This document shows positions 1 through 8,283 of a DNA stretch of 64,000 nt, in pieces. The notes below the pieces were generated by a model. That model did no database searches, was not told where the DNA came from, and saw only the letters and a program-made list of their open reading frames with translations. Numbering within the stretch: the first letter of the stretch is position 1; every line of letters starts with the position of its first letter. The translations under genes and the position numbers were made by a program. The stretch is from NCBI RefSeq assembly GCF_000348945.1, contig NZ_AOCK01000003.1, forward strand, positions 372,001 through 436,000. The letters are read 5' to 3'. This DNA comes from Paeniglutamicibacter gangotriensis Lz1y. GTDB lineage: Bacteria > Actinomycetota > Actinomycetes > Actinomycetales > Micrococcaceae.

Positions 1-2
1 AA

Positions 3-656
3 GACCCACCGGTTCCTGCCGCACCGGAAAAGCCACTGCTACGCGGTTGGATCCACGCGGTCACGGCCCCGCTGGCACTGGCCGCGGGCATCGTACTCAT
101 CGTTCTCGCCCCGGCCGGGGCGGGCAAGATCACCAGCGCCATCTTCGCTTTCACCGGTGTGCTGCTCTTCGGGGTCTCGGCCTTCTACCACCGCGGAAAT
201 TGGTCCCCAATGACCACCCGGGTGCTCAAGCGCATCGACCACACCAACATCATGTTGCTGATCGCCGGATCCTACACGCCGCTGGCCTGGGCGTTGCTGC
301 CCGCGAAATCCGCGACGATCCTGTTGACGGCCATCTGGATCGGGGCCTTGGCGGGGGTCGCGTTCCGCGTTTTCTTTACCGATGCGCCACGTTGGGTGTA
401 CACGCCGGTGTATGTCTTGCTCGGCTTGGGGTCGATGCTGTTCATCGGTGAGTTCTTCGCAGCCAATATCGCCGCCGCGACCCTCATCTGTGTGGGCGGC
501 GCCTTCTACATTGCCGGCGCGGTACTCTATGCGTTCAAGGCCCCCAACCCGATCCCGGGCATTTTAGGATTCCACGAACTCTTCCACCTGGGGACCTTGA
601 TTGGTTTTGCCTGCCACTTCACCGCCATCACCATCGCAGTATTGGGCACCATCTAA
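3..656 (+). CDS. TrhA / hemolysin III family membrane protein (5' end outside window)
   Basis: The reading frame is open from base 3 to a stop at 654-656, so the start lies to the left of the window. The product is a small polytopic membrane protein with about seven hydrophobic segments. It carries the hallmarks of the hemolysin III / TrhA (PAQR-like) family: an early SAFYHRGNW segment with a conserved His, KRIDHTNIM with an Asp-His pair, GSYTPLAW, and a C-terminal HELFHLGT motif with His residues expected to bind metal. In this family the proteins are linked to membrane homeostasis; a lytic role is doubtful. The visible 217 codons are close to the usual 210-230 residues, so little is missing. 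It is convergent with the transporter that follows. Confidence 0.85.
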   Translation, partial: DPPVPAAPEKPLLRGWIHAVTAPLALAAGIVLIVLAPAGAGKITSAIFAFTGVLLFGVSAFYHRGNWSPMTTRVLKRIDHTNIMLLIAGSYTPLAWALLPAKSATILLTAIWIGALAGVAFRVFFTDAPRWVYTPVYVLLGLGSMLFIGEFFAANIAAATLICVGGAFYIAGAVLYAFKAPNPIPGILGFHELFHLGTLIGFACHFTAITIAVLGTI

Positions 657-743
657 CCAACTTGCCACGACGAAGCGGTAGCGAGCCTTCATGACGAAGG
701 CCCCCCCACCGCCCACCGGGAAGACGGCTGGTAGCACCGTGGC

Positions 744-2192
744 CTACCTGAGCAGTGCGGGCTCCTGCTTCTCATCGATCTCGAGGGGCATCCGCTTGGC
801 CGCTGCGGGGATGCAGGCGGCCAGAATCGCGGCAACAACGGAGATGCCGGCACCGAGAATCAACGTCACCCGGAATCCGGATTCCGAGGGGACCGCCACC
901 CCGCCGAAGTCAATCGTCATTTGCGCCAGCACGAGGCCGACGACAGCGGCGCCACTGGTGGTGCCCAGTGAACGCATCAAGGTATTGAAGCCGTTGGCTG
1001 CAGCTGTCTCGCTGCGCGGTACCGCACCCATGATGATGGCCGGCATGGCGCCGTAGGCAAGGGCCACTCCGCTGTTGACGACGATGCTGGTGGCCAGCAG
1101 GCCCCAGGTGCTGCCCATGCCCAGCAGGCCCACCCCATAGCCCAGCGCAAGGATCGATACACCGAGCACCAGGGTGAACTTCGGACCGCGTGCGTCACTG
1201 AGCCTGCCGCCCACGGGTGCGAGCAAGAGCATCATCAGTCCGGCCGGGGCCATCCAGAGGCCGGCGGCGAGGATCGTTTGACCCAGGCCGTAGCCGGTCT
1301 GGCTGGGGAGCTGCAGGATTTGCGGCATGACCAGCATGCTCGCGTACATTCCGAAGCCCACAAAAATCGAGGCGATATTCGTCAGCAACACTCGGGGGAT
1401 GACCGCGGTGCGCAGGTCGACCAGCGGATCCTTGGTCCGCGTTTCCCAAATACCCCACAGCAACAGCGAGAGAGCCGCGATGCCGAACAGGCCCAGAATG
1501 ACCGGCGACGCCCATCCCCACGTGGAGCCCTGGGACGCGGCCAGGATCAAGGAGATCAGTCCGATGGTCAGCCCGATGGCTCCCAACCAGTCGAAGCGCT
1601 GTCCTGCTGCACCGGCGGGCAGCGCCGGGATGAACTTGAAGATGGCCAACACGACGAGCAAGGAGACGACGGCGCTGCCGAAGAACAACGCGCGCCAGTT
1701 CGCAAAGTCAACAACCGCAGCTGCGACCGGCATGCCGATCGCGCCGCCGACACCGAGGGTGGCACTGACCGTGGCAATCGCGGAGGAGAGCCGCTCCTTC
1801 GGGACCAGGTCACGCAGCATCGCGATGCCCAGGGGCACCATTCCCGAGCCCAGCCCCTGCATGGCGCGTCCGAGGATCATCACTTCCACGGTGGGAGCGA
1901 TGGCACACACGATGGCGCCAAGGATCAGTGGCACTGCCAAGACAATGATCATGCGACGCTTGCCGAAGAGGTCGCCCAAGCGGCCCGAAATCGGTACCGC
2001 CACGGCGGCGGCCAGCAGCGTAGCCGTGATGACCCAGGCGGTGTTCGAGGCCGAGGTGTTGAAGATGGTGGGAAGCTGCGGAATCAGCGGCGTGACCATG
2101 GTCTGGGTGATCGATGCGGCGATGCCCGCCGAGGCCAGCACGGCAACGGCGAGTCCTGAGCCGGGGGTACCGGCCGAGGTTGGTTTAGACAC
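744..2192 (-). CDS. MFS transporter, DHA2 (14-TMS drug:H+ antiporter) family
   Basis: A 482-residue protein with about 14 hydrophobic helices. The motif-A-like segment SGRLGDLFGKRRM lies between helices 2 and 3 and LGRAMQGLGSGM follows, as in QacA/EmrB-type exporters. The family expels drugs or toxic metabolites using the proton gradient; the substrate cannot be read from the sequence. The GTG start at 2190-2192 is preceded by an AAAGG ribosome site. It is transcribed divergently from a MarR-family regulator only about 90 bp away, the classic arrangement for an exporter repressed by its neighbour and induced by its own substrate. The C-terminus ends in a short hydrophilic tail. Confidence 0.88.
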   Translation of the reverse strand: MSKPTSAGTPGSGLAVAVLASAGIAASITQTMVTPLIPQLPTIFNTSASNTAWVITATLLAAAVAVPISGRLGDLFGKRRMIIVLAVPLILGAIVCAIAPTVEVMILGRAMQGLGSGMVPLGIAMLRDLVPKERLSSAIATVSATLGVGGAIGMPVAAAVVDFANWRALFFGSAVVSLLVVLAIFKFIPALPAGAAGQRFDWLGAIGLTIGLISLILAASQGSTWGWASPVILGLFGIAALSLLLWGIWETRTKDPLVDLRTAVIPRVLLTNIASIFVGFGMYASMLVMPQILQLPSQTGYGLGQTILAAGLWMAPAGLMMLLLAPVGGRLSDARGPKFTLVLGVSILALGYGVGLLGMGSTWGLLATSIVVNSGVALAYGAMPAIIMGAVPRSETAAANGFNTLMRSLGTTSGAAVVGLVLAQMTIDFGGVAVPSESGFRVTLILGAGISVVAAILAACIPAAAKRMPLEIDEKQEPALLR

Positions 2193-2285
2193 GAGGGCCT
2201 TTCAGATGAAACATGCAAGATACATAGAATGTTCATAGTACACATCGGCTGTATGATGGGACGAGATTCAGTGAGGGAGATAACA
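2193..2285. promoter_or_regulatory. Divergent promoter/operator region for MFS exporter and MarR regulator
   Basis: This 93-bp spacer must contain both promoters. It is markedly AT-richer than its flanks. TATGAT at 2252-2257 is a good -10 for the MarR gene, with TGTTCA at 2230-2235 as a possible -35. Loosely inverted ATACA (about 2219) and TGTAT (2250-2254) elements could form part of a MarR operator, but the symmetry is weak. Inferred from position; not a confirmed site. Confidence 0.4.
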
Positions 2286-2723
2286 GTGGAACGCCGCATA
2301 GCAGATATTGAATACGAGCAGATGCTACTCAGCCGCTACACGATCGCCCAGCACCGAAATGGAGATGGGCTGGACCGCAGCGTCTACCTGCTGATGAGCC
2401 GCATCGACGGGCAAGGACCCATGTCTATCGGCGAGCTGAGCGAGGCCTTCCGCCTCGATGTCTCCACCGTGCAGCGCCAAACGACAGTAGCGGTTCGTGA
2501 GGGACTTCTGGAGCGAATCCTCGATCCGGCCGGCAGCGTCGCACGTAAATTCTCCCTCACCTCCACGGGCGACACCCTGTTCAGGGAGGTGCGCGACCAC
2601 TCGGTGAGCGCTCTTGACCGTATTCTGGCCGACTGGCCCGATGCGGACGTCGATAAGTTCGCGGAATTGATGCACAAGTTTAATGTCTCGATCGAAGAAT
2701 ACCGGGATTCAAAGGACACCTAA
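2286..2723 (+). CDS. MarR-family winged-helix transcriptional regulator
   Basis: A 145-residue MarR-type regulator. The GTG at 2286 is preferred over upstream in-frame ATGs because a strong GAGGGAG site sits about 7 bases before it and the protein then begins just ahead of the first helix. The helix-turn-helix is visible as GPMSIGELSEAF followed by DVSTVQRQTTVAVREGLLER, then a wing (DPAGSVARKFSLTSTGDTLF) and a C-terminal dimerisation helix. MarR dimers usually repress an adjacent exporter and release DNA on binding a small aromatic ligand. The divergent DHA2 exporter is the obvious target, and self-repression from the shared spacer is likely. Confidence 0.85.
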   Translation: MERRIADIEYEQMLLSRYTIAQHRNGDGLDRSVYLLMSRIDGQGPMSIGELSEAFRLDVSTVQRQTTVAVREGLLERILDPAGSVARKFSLTSTGDTLFREVRDHSVSALDRILADWPDADVDKFAELMHKFNVSIEEYRDSKDT

Positions 2724-2924
2724 GACTGGGGATATCGCCAGCAGCCCCTGGGCAAACCCCACCGGATGCCGGGACCGTGGCCCTGCCATCCACAGGTTCA
2801 CGGTGCCAGGGTTCAAATGATTCACCAGCGGTACTCATGGCCTTCTGACGTGCCGGCATCCATTGGGCTGCTTGCAGGAATCCTGGTGTGTTCCGTCCTC
2901 TTTGGCCCCCCAGCAACGTGGGCG

Positions 2925-5108
2925 CTAGTGTCCGAGCAGACTTCGTGAAATACCCGGAACTATCAGTGCCGCCAACGAGGCCAAGTCACTGACTGGCGCG
3001 TGGCAGACTCCTCCGCGGCAGACATAGAGCCGCAGTTGGCTCTTGGGGCCGGCCGGATACGCGTTCATCAGCAGCTTCCCGCCTCCATTTCCGAGCTGGG
3101 CAACACCGGCCAGCATGCCCAGGCGGACCGCAGCGGCACGCTTCTCACCGGTTCCGCCCGAAACCACCAGCTCCGTGCTGGAGCCGTGGACGAAGCGGAC
3201 CGCAACCCCCAGGGCACTGCCCACTGCATGCGGAGCGCGCTCGGCGAGCGCGGGAACAAATCCCAGTAGCACGCGCACCAACTCCAGATCCTCCTCGCTG
3301 CGGGCGAACCCGTTGCCCTGGCCGTCTGCTGCCAACTGCATTCTGCCGGCTCTATCCAGCAGGGCCGCGGCCAACAGCGAGGTTCCGGCCGGGACCGCGT
3401 CGTCCAAGGCTTCGGCGCTGGTGGCACCGCCACGGGTTGCCTTCACCCGGGGGTCGTTAGCTGCGCTGTCACGTGGCTTGCCGTCGACGAGGAATAGTTC
3501 CACGGCACGGTCCAGAACCGCATCGGCGCGGGCGAACCACGTCGTATCGCCGGTTGCGACCCCGAGCTTCTCGAAGCCCAGCGCCACGGCCGCGTAGTCC
3601 TCCAGCACGGCCTCGGTCGAGGTGCTCGCTGTTCCTTGGTGGCTGATGCGGTGCAGCACCGCCTCGGTGTCGCCGGAAGCGGGGACCCAGTGCACGGCCT
3701 GGAGGTAGGTGGCAGCGGTGAGTGCCAGCTGGAGCATTTCCGGGGCGCGCAGTAACACCGAGGCCTCGGCCAGGGAGGCAATGGCGAGCCCGTTCCACCC
3801 GGCCACGACTTTCTCGTCGCGTTCCGGTTGCACCCGCTGCGCCCGTGCTGCACCCAGCGCTTCCAGCGACCTGGATAGTTCCGGCCATTGATGGATGTCC
3901 GGTGTCCGGGAGAACGCGATGGTCATCGGCACCTCGTCCGCCTCCAGGATTGTCCTCGCCCCGGCCTCGGCCGGAAGCGCTGCCCCATCCCACAACGACC
4001 AGAACACCCCGGTGCTGGGCGGGCCGAGCACCCGGGTGACCTCGGTGCGGGAGAAGACGTAGGTGGCACCCTCATGGTGGGAGCCATCGGGCATCACGGC
4101 ATCGGCGTCCAGGGAGGACGCGAAGCCGCCCGAGGCCAACAGCATGTCCTCTTTCAACCACCGATAGATACCCAAGGCGGAAACGCGGGAGAGCTTCGCG
4201 ATGTCAGGATCCGGCAGTTGCACCGCTGCCCGGGCGTAGAGGCCCAGCAGTTGGGCGTTGTCGTAGAGCATCTTCTCGAAGTGCGGGATCTTCCACCCGG
4301 GGTCCACGCAGTACCGGACAAAGCCTCCACCAATGTGATCGGCGAGGGCACCGAGCGCCATGGTTTCGAGGGTATCGGTGGCCAGCTTCGTGGCCTGGAC
4401 CGCTGCCGGGCCCAGGCCCAGTCCGGCACGCAACAGGAAATCAAGCACGGCGCTTGGCGGGAACTTCGGAGCCGGGGAGAACCCTCCGCTGGGATCGGCA
4501 AGCGAGGCGAGCTTGTGCACCGCGGCGGAGACCAGCGGTTCCAGCCCGGCTCCGGCACTACTGGTGGGCAACGGCAAGGGGCGGGAGAACATCTTGGACT
4601 GGCCCGCGGCAACCGCTGCCAGGTGCTCGGCCAGGGTGGTCGCCTGTAGCTCCAATTGGTCCCTCCGGTTGACCCACGCATCGGTGACAGCCTCCAGGAC
4701 TTGGCCGAAGGAGGGCGTGCCCGGCCTCGGGGTCGGCGGGAAGTAGGTTCCGGCATGGATTCCCCGGCCATCGGGAAGGGTGAACACGCTCATGGGCCAG
4801 CCGCCGGCCCCGGTGAGGGTTTGGGTGACAGCCATGTAGGCCTCATCCACTGCCGGGTGCTCTTCCCGGTCGATTTTGATCGGCACGAAGTTATCGTTCA
4901 GGTACTGAGCCAGCACCGGATCGTCAAAGGATTCGCCTGCCATCACGTGGCACCAGTGGCAGGCGGCGTAGCCAATGGATAAGAAGACCGGGACATCGCG
5001 CGCAGCCGCCTCGGCAAACGCTTCATCACCGTAGGGCCACCAGTCCACCGGTTGGTGGGCATGCTGGCGCAAGTAGGCGGAGGCGCTGGAGGCGATTCGT
5101 TGTCCCAT
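2925..5108 (-). CDS. DUF255 / YyaL-type thioredoxin-domain protein
   Basis: A 727-residue protein. The N-terminus (SSASAYLRQHAHQPVDWW) and the thioredoxin-like CHWCHVM motif (Cys50, Cys53) identify the DUF255/YyaL (spermatogenesis-associated protein 20-like) family. The remainder is an alpha/alpha-barrel, six-hairpin-glycosidase-like region, with FEKMLYDNAQLL, SLDADAV and AGWNGLAIASLAEA blocks typical of the family. Its biochemical role is not established; redox and sugar-epimerase functions have both been proposed from the folds. A GTG lies 18 bases further upstream, but the ATG at 5108 has a GGGGGAG site at good distance and yields the usual N-terminus. No operon partner: the 3' neighbour is convergent and the 5' side is the toxin-antitoxin island. 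Confidence 0.88.
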   Translation of the reverse strand: MGQRIASSASAYLRQHAHQPVDWWPYGDEAFAEAAARDVPVFLSIGYAACHWCHVMAGESFDDPVLAQYLNDNFVPIKIDREEHPAVDEAYMAVTQTLTGAGGWPMSVFTLPDGRGIHAGTYFPPTPRPGTPSFGQVLEAVTDAWVNRRDQLELQATTLAEHLAAVAAGQSKMFSRPLPLPTSSAGAGLEPLVSAAVHKLASLADPSGGFSPAPKFPPSAVLDFLLRAGLGLGPAAVQATKLATDTLETMALGALADHIGGGFVRYCVDPGWKIPHFEKMLYDNAQLLGLYARAAVQLPDPDIAKLSRVSALGIYRWLKEDMLLASGGFASSLDADAVMPDGSHHEGATYVFSRTEVTRVLGPPSTGVFWSLWDGAALPAEAGARTILEADEVPMTIAFSRTPDIHQWPELSRSLEALGAARAQRVQPERDEKVVAGWNGLAIASLAEASVLLRAPEMLQLALTAATYLQAVHWVPASGDTEAVLHRISHQGTASTSTEAVLEDYAAVALGFEKLGVATGDTTWFARADAVLDRAVELFLVDGKPRDSAANDPRVKATRGGATSAEALDDAVPAGTSLLAAALLDRAGRMQLAADGQGNGFARSEEDLELVRVLLGFVPALAERAPHAVGSALGVAVRFVHGSSTELVVSGGTGEKRAAAVRLGMLAGVAQLGNGGGKLLMNAYPAGPKSQLRLYVCRGGVCHAPVSDLASLAALIVPGISRSLLGH

Positions 5109-5183
5109 GTCTCCAGTCTCCCCCACATTGGTTCTTCTGGTCAGGGCCCAGGAAAACGAGCATCTACCGGATCCTTGGCCTTA

Positions 5184-5197
5184 GAACCTAGAGGTTC
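5184..5197. promoter_or_regulatory. Candidate HigA operator palindrome
   Basis: GAACCTAGAGGTTC has 6-bp inverted arms around a 2-bp centre and lies 12 bp before the toxin start. Type II antitoxins of the HigA class bind short palindromes at this position and autorepress their operon. The assignment rests on symmetry and location only. Confidence 0.45.
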
Positions 5198-5209
5198 CGA
5201 AGCGAAGGC

Positions 5210-5574
5210 ATGTGGAGCGTTGACGTTGGGCTGATCGCAGAGTGGCTCGCTTCACTGGACGTCGATTCTCGGGAGCAGGTCGTTGCCGCCATCCGGCTCT
5301 TGGAGGACCGCGGCCCACAGCTAGGCCGACCCATCGTGGATAGCGTGACTGATTCTAAATACGCGAACATGAAGGAACTTCGACCGGGTTCTTCTGGTAG
5401 ATCTGAGCTTCGCGCTCTTTTCGCCTTCGACCCCAAGCGACAAGCGACAAGCGACAAGCGATCATGTTCGTTGCGGGAGACAATGCCGGAAACTGGGATC
5501 GATGGTACAAGAAAAACATCCCCGTGGCTGACGACTTGTTCGACGACCACCTACGCTCATTGAAAGGAAAATGA
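5210..5574 (+). pseudogene. higB: HigB-like (Gp49 family) toxin, frameshifted by a heptanucleotide repeat
   Basis: The N-terminal part reads as a HigB/Gp49-type mRNA interferase of the RelE superfamily: NMKELRPGSSGRSELRALFAFDPKRQ. The frame then runs into four tandem CAAGCGA copies (5434-5461) and continues as non-homologous sequence to a stop at 5563. If two copies (14 bp) are removed, the frame continues with the expected C-terminus, including IMFVAGDNAGNWDRWYKKN and a tail ending LRSLKGK, and stops at 5572-5574. That gives a normal 116-residue toxin whose stop overlaps the antitoxin ATG as ATGA. The segment carrying the NWDRWYKKN block is lost in the present frame, so the toxin should be inactive. 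Start at ATG 5210; ribosome site weak. Confidence 0.82.
5434..5461 (+). repeat. Four perfect tandem CAAGCGA heptamers inside higB
   Basis: Exactly 28 bp made of four identical CAAGCGA units, beginning in the KRQ codons of the toxin. Two units restore the family reading frame; four shift it by 14 bp; five (net +21) would also be in frame, with seven extra residues. Copy-number change by polymerase slippage is the simplest origin. Confidence 0.9.
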
Positions 5575-5942
5575 CCGTCATGGCAATGTCACTAAACGGC
5601 TTCCTCGCAGAGCACCCCGTGGACTTGGAACGAGTCGAGGCACACAAGAAACGGATGCTTGCGGAGGTCCGCGCCTACCGGCTCCGTGAGCTGCGTGAAG
5701 TTGCAGGACTGACGCAAGAGCAAGGCGCCGCCCGGATTGGCGTATCACAGCGCCAGCTCTCCAAGATCGAGCACGGAAATTTGAAGAACTCCAAGTTCGG
5801 GACCGTTCGTGGCTATATGGAAGCCGTCGGTGGAAACCTCACCATCGAGTACGTGAACGGTGACGTTCGCGTTCAGATCGCCCGACACCAGCTCCAGCAA
5901 CGCTTCCCCAGGTCATTCCGACGCATCCGTGCGCAGATATAG
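5571..5942 (+). CDS. higA: HigA-like antitoxin, XRE-type helix-turn-helix
   Basis: A 123-residue XRE/Cro-like protein. The helix-turn-helix is clear: LRELREVAGLTQEQGAARIG then VSQRQLSKIEHGN. The N-terminal helical region (LAEHPVDLERVEAHKKRM) resembles antitoxins paired with Gp49-type HigB toxins. Its ATG at 5571 overlaps the reconstructed toxin stop (ATGA), implying translational coupling; in-frame ATGs at 5580 and 5586 are alternative starts, with AAGG about 4 bases before 5571. The role would be to bind and neutralise HigB and to repress the operon. The antitoxin is intact although its toxin is broken. The extreme C-terminus is Arg/Gln-rich and may be slightly extended relative to relatives. 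Confidence 0.85.
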   Translation: MTVMAMSLNGFLAEHPVDLERVEAHKKRMLAEVRAYRLRELREVAGLTQEQGAARIGVSQRQLSKIEHGNLKNSKFGTVRGYMEAVGGNLTIEYVNGDVRVQIARHQLQQRFPRSFRRIRAQI

Positions 5943-6603
5943 ACCAGATCTTCGCCTTCCACGTGGCGCTTGGTTTCAGGGTCACTTCTCGCCAGCGCCG
6001 GCCCAATCCTTACCTGACGCTGCAGTGCTATGGCTCCCCAGCTGCGCTAAGACGGGCTCGAGGGTCATCGTGCCGAATCGTCGCACGGCACATGCGGGGT
6101 TTCATTTGAAGATACCGAGCCATTGTTCATGACCTTCGCTGCCGAACCCCGGGCCCATTACGGCAAGCTGCCGGTGCCTGGCCACCACGGATCACGCGAC
6201 CGCGGCCCCGCAAAAACGCCGGCGGGCTGTTCGGTTTCAGCGAGATCGACCCGCCCTGAGGCTGGATCCGGATCATGTGCGCCGGTCCGGTGCAGCCAGG
6301 AGGAGATACCGCCCTGCTACGGGAGGGCCTACTGAAAGCGTTGTGCTTGTCGACAGCAAGAGCGGTGTAACCCAAGCCGTGAAGATTCCTGGACAAGCTA
6401 GAAACGCGCCTGAGGTAGCCCATCGGAGGGCCAGACCCGCGGGGTCAGCTGTAGCGGCCCAGCACCGCCGCGTACCCTACGCCCAGGAACATCCAGCGTC
6501 CGGGCGTCCAGCACCGCCAGCGCGGCTCCCGTAAGGCCGATCCCCGGGGTCAAGGCCATGGCCTCGGTGTCGCCTATCAGTCACCGCGCGCGGCGCGGCG
6601 GTT
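5943..6603. other. Gene-free degenerate stretch after higA
   Basis: No open frame here looks like a protein I recognise and none has a convincing start with ribosome site. On the minus strand, short hydrophobic stretches occur around 6455-6560 (for example GIGLTGAALAVLDARTLD and, in another frame, MFLGVGYAAVLGRYS followed by a stop), which could be the frameshifted tail of a lost membrane protein. That reading is speculative. No terminal repeats or attachment-site duplications were seen. Confidence 0.4.
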
Positions 6604-6864
6604 GTGGACCGACCCTGCGCTGTCGATGTCCGTGCCCCGAGGGTGGCCCGCGAGGCCACGGCACAGCTGAGCGTCAGGGAAACCGATGTGCTCATCTTGC
6701 TGGGAGCCGGCTTTTCAAATGCCCAGATCGGTTCCCGCGTGCATCTGACCGAGGACACAGTCAAGGGTCACGTCTCGGCGATCCTGCTCAAGCTGGGGGC
6801 GGGGAACCAGGTGCAGGCCGCGGTCGTGGCTCACCAGGCGGGTTTGGTTCCGCCTGGTTCCTGA
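6604..6864 (+). pseudogene. LuxR-type HTH relic of a NarL-family response regulator
   Basis: From about base 6660 the frame encodes a near-complete GerE/LuxR DNA-binding domain: LSVRETDVLILLGAGFSNAQ, then GSRVHLTEDTVKGHVSAILL, and a tail KLGAGNQVQAAVVAHQAGLV. This is the normal C-terminal end of a NarL-type response regulator. The receiver domain is absent: residues before the domain are Arg/Ala-rich filler with no phospho-acceptor motif, and the ATG at 6604 has no clear ribosome site. The free HTH domain could in principle still bind DNA, but a truncated remnant in a decaying island is the simpler view. No sensor kinase lies beside it. Confidence 0.6.
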
Positions 6865-6942
6865 ACTCGCGGGCGGCCGGGCACGGCAAGGGTCCTCACG
6901 GAGAGATCTCCATGGGGTCCAGACGTGAGTCGGCTGGAGCGC

Positions 6943-7206
6943 CTAGCGCGCGGGGGTGTCGCCCGGTTCGTCGGGCTGGATCTCCTTGCCCTTTTCCACC
7001 AGCTCCTGCTGGAGGGCCTGGGCCTCGCCCCGGTAGCGGACCCGGCGAATCCGGCGGGTCATGTCACGGATCAGGAAGATCGTGATGATCACGACCGCGG
7101 CCGTGGCCACAAAACTTGCGAATCCGGGGACAGCGGAATCGGCGGCGTCAGCGGCTGGAACCGGGGACGGACTGACAGAGGCTGCGTACAGCAGGAACGA
7201 ATACAC
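6943..7206 (-). CDS. Small single-span membrane protein downstream of mca
   Basis: An 87-residue protein with an N-terminal hydrophobic Ser/Pro/Ala stretch, one clear transmembrane helix (FVATAAVVIITIFLIRDM) and an Arg-rich cytoplasmic tail with a Gln/Glu helix. Such small proteins commonly follow mca in Micrococcaceae. The GTG start at 7206 lies 51 bp after the mca stop on the same strand, so the two are probably co-transcribed. No enzymatic motif is visible and the function is unknown. Confidence 0.65.
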   Translation of the reverse strand: MYSFLLYAASVSPSPVPAADAADSAVPGFASFVATAAVVIITIFLIRDMTRRIRRVRYRGEAQALQQELVEKGKEIQPDEPGDTPAR

Positions 7207-7257
7207 GCGCGGGGCTCTTTCTCAAAAAGTTGGGGGCCGGATTCACCGACTCGCTAC

Positions 7258-8175
7258 CTATCTTAGACCGGCAAACAGATCGGTCTCTGGGAGTGTGGTC
7301 GGAACCGAGGACTTGATCAGGGTGAAGTCCTCCCATGGCCAGGCCTTGGCGTAGATCGCTTCGGGCACGGCAAAGAAGAAACCGGTGGGGTCGATCTGCG
7401 TGCGGTGGGCCAGCAGCGCCAGATCGCGATGTTTATAGAAGTCGGCGCAGTGGATCTGCGTGGTGGTTTCGTGTGGCGAAACCCACCCGAAGATCTGGCC
7501 CTCCGGGTGCTCTTCCCACGCCGCAATACGTTCGGCATAGGGCGAGTCGATCCCCGCCTCAAGCATGGCGTAGTGCAGGGTCTTGAAACGCTCCGGGGAG
7601 AAGGCACGGTCGTAGTACAACTTGGAGGTCTCCCAGGGCTCACCGAGTTCCGGGGAGCTGTCGGCCTTCGACGCTTCCGCGTACGCATACATGGCGATCT
7701 TGTGCGCCTGGATGTGGTCCGGGTGCGGGTAGCCACCGTTCTCGTCGTACGCGATGATCACGTGCGGCTTGAACTCGCGGATCAGCTTGATCAGCGGGGC
7801 TGCAGCGCGGTCCAGCGGTTGGAGTGCAAAAGCACCGAAAGGAAGCTCCGGCAGCGGGTCTCCCTCGGGCAGACCCGAGTCGACAAATCCGAGCCAGCGG
7901 TGTTCAACGCCCAGCACGGCCGCAGCTTCGGCCATTTCCGTGCGGCGGACACCTGCGAGGTCACGGTGGGCGTGGGCCAGCTCGCCCACTGCGGCGTTGA
8001 GGATGTCACCGCGTTCCCCTCCGGTGCATGATGCGACCATCACCCGTGCCCCGGCGGCGACGTACGCGGCCATAGTGGCCGAACCCTTTGAAGATTCATC
8101 GTCAGGGTGTGCATGGACCGCCAGCAAACGCAGACCCGATGAGTCAACGATGTGTTCCACGTGTCGATCTTCCAC
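7258..8175 (-). CDS. mca: Mycothiol S-conjugate amidase
   Basis: Mca cleaves the amide bond of mycothiol S-conjugates, releasing a mercapturic acid for export and GlcN-inositol for recycling; it is the detoxification arm of actinobacterial thiol metabolism. The LmbE/PIG-L deacetylase fold is plain: AHPDDESSKG near residue 22 (His and Asp zinc ligands, catalytic Asp), TGGERGD, and YPHPDH with the third zinc ligand. The C-terminal GFFFAVPEAIYAKAWPWEDF block separates Mca from the related MshB. The frame is open up to a TTG at 8223, but the GTG at 8175 has a GGAG site 8 bases upstream and gives 305 residues, the normal size; a GTG at 8160 is also possible. A small membrane protein follows. Confidence 0.93.
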   Translation of the reverse strand: MEDRHVEHIVDSSGLRLLAVHAHPDDESSKGSATMAAYVAAGARVMVASCTGGERGDILNAAVGELAHAHRDLAGVRRTEMAEAAAVLGVEHRWLGFVDSGLPEGDPLPELPFGAFALQPLDRAAAPLIKLIREFKPHVIIAYDENGGYPHPDHIQAHKIAMYAYAEASKADSSPELGEPWETSKLYYDRAFSPERFKTLHYAMLEAGIDSPYAERIAAWEEHPEGQIFGWVSPHETTTQIHCADFYKHRDLALLAHRTQIDPTGFFFAVPEAIYAKAWPWEDFTLIKSSVPTTLPETDLFAGLR

Positions 8176-8283
8176 CAAGGTAACTCCAAGTTCGTATGCT
8201 CGGTTAAGGGTTCCCTTTGCCAAGGCTTAGACTGGTAGGGATGATTTCCCGGCCGCGACGCCCACGAATCGAAAGAGGCGCCA

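Noticed and set aside
685-701. Weak 6-bp hairpin between TrhA and MFS genes as terminator
   Set aside because: GCCTTC/GAAGGC alone is too short and has no T-run; convergent genes here probably end at something I cannot identify.
1278-2159. Long plus-strand open frames (293 and 303 residues) opposite the MFS exporter
   Set aside because: They lie wholly antisense to a gene with clear MFS motifs, are rich in Arg, Gln and Pro, and have no ribosome site; they are by-products of high-GC third positions.
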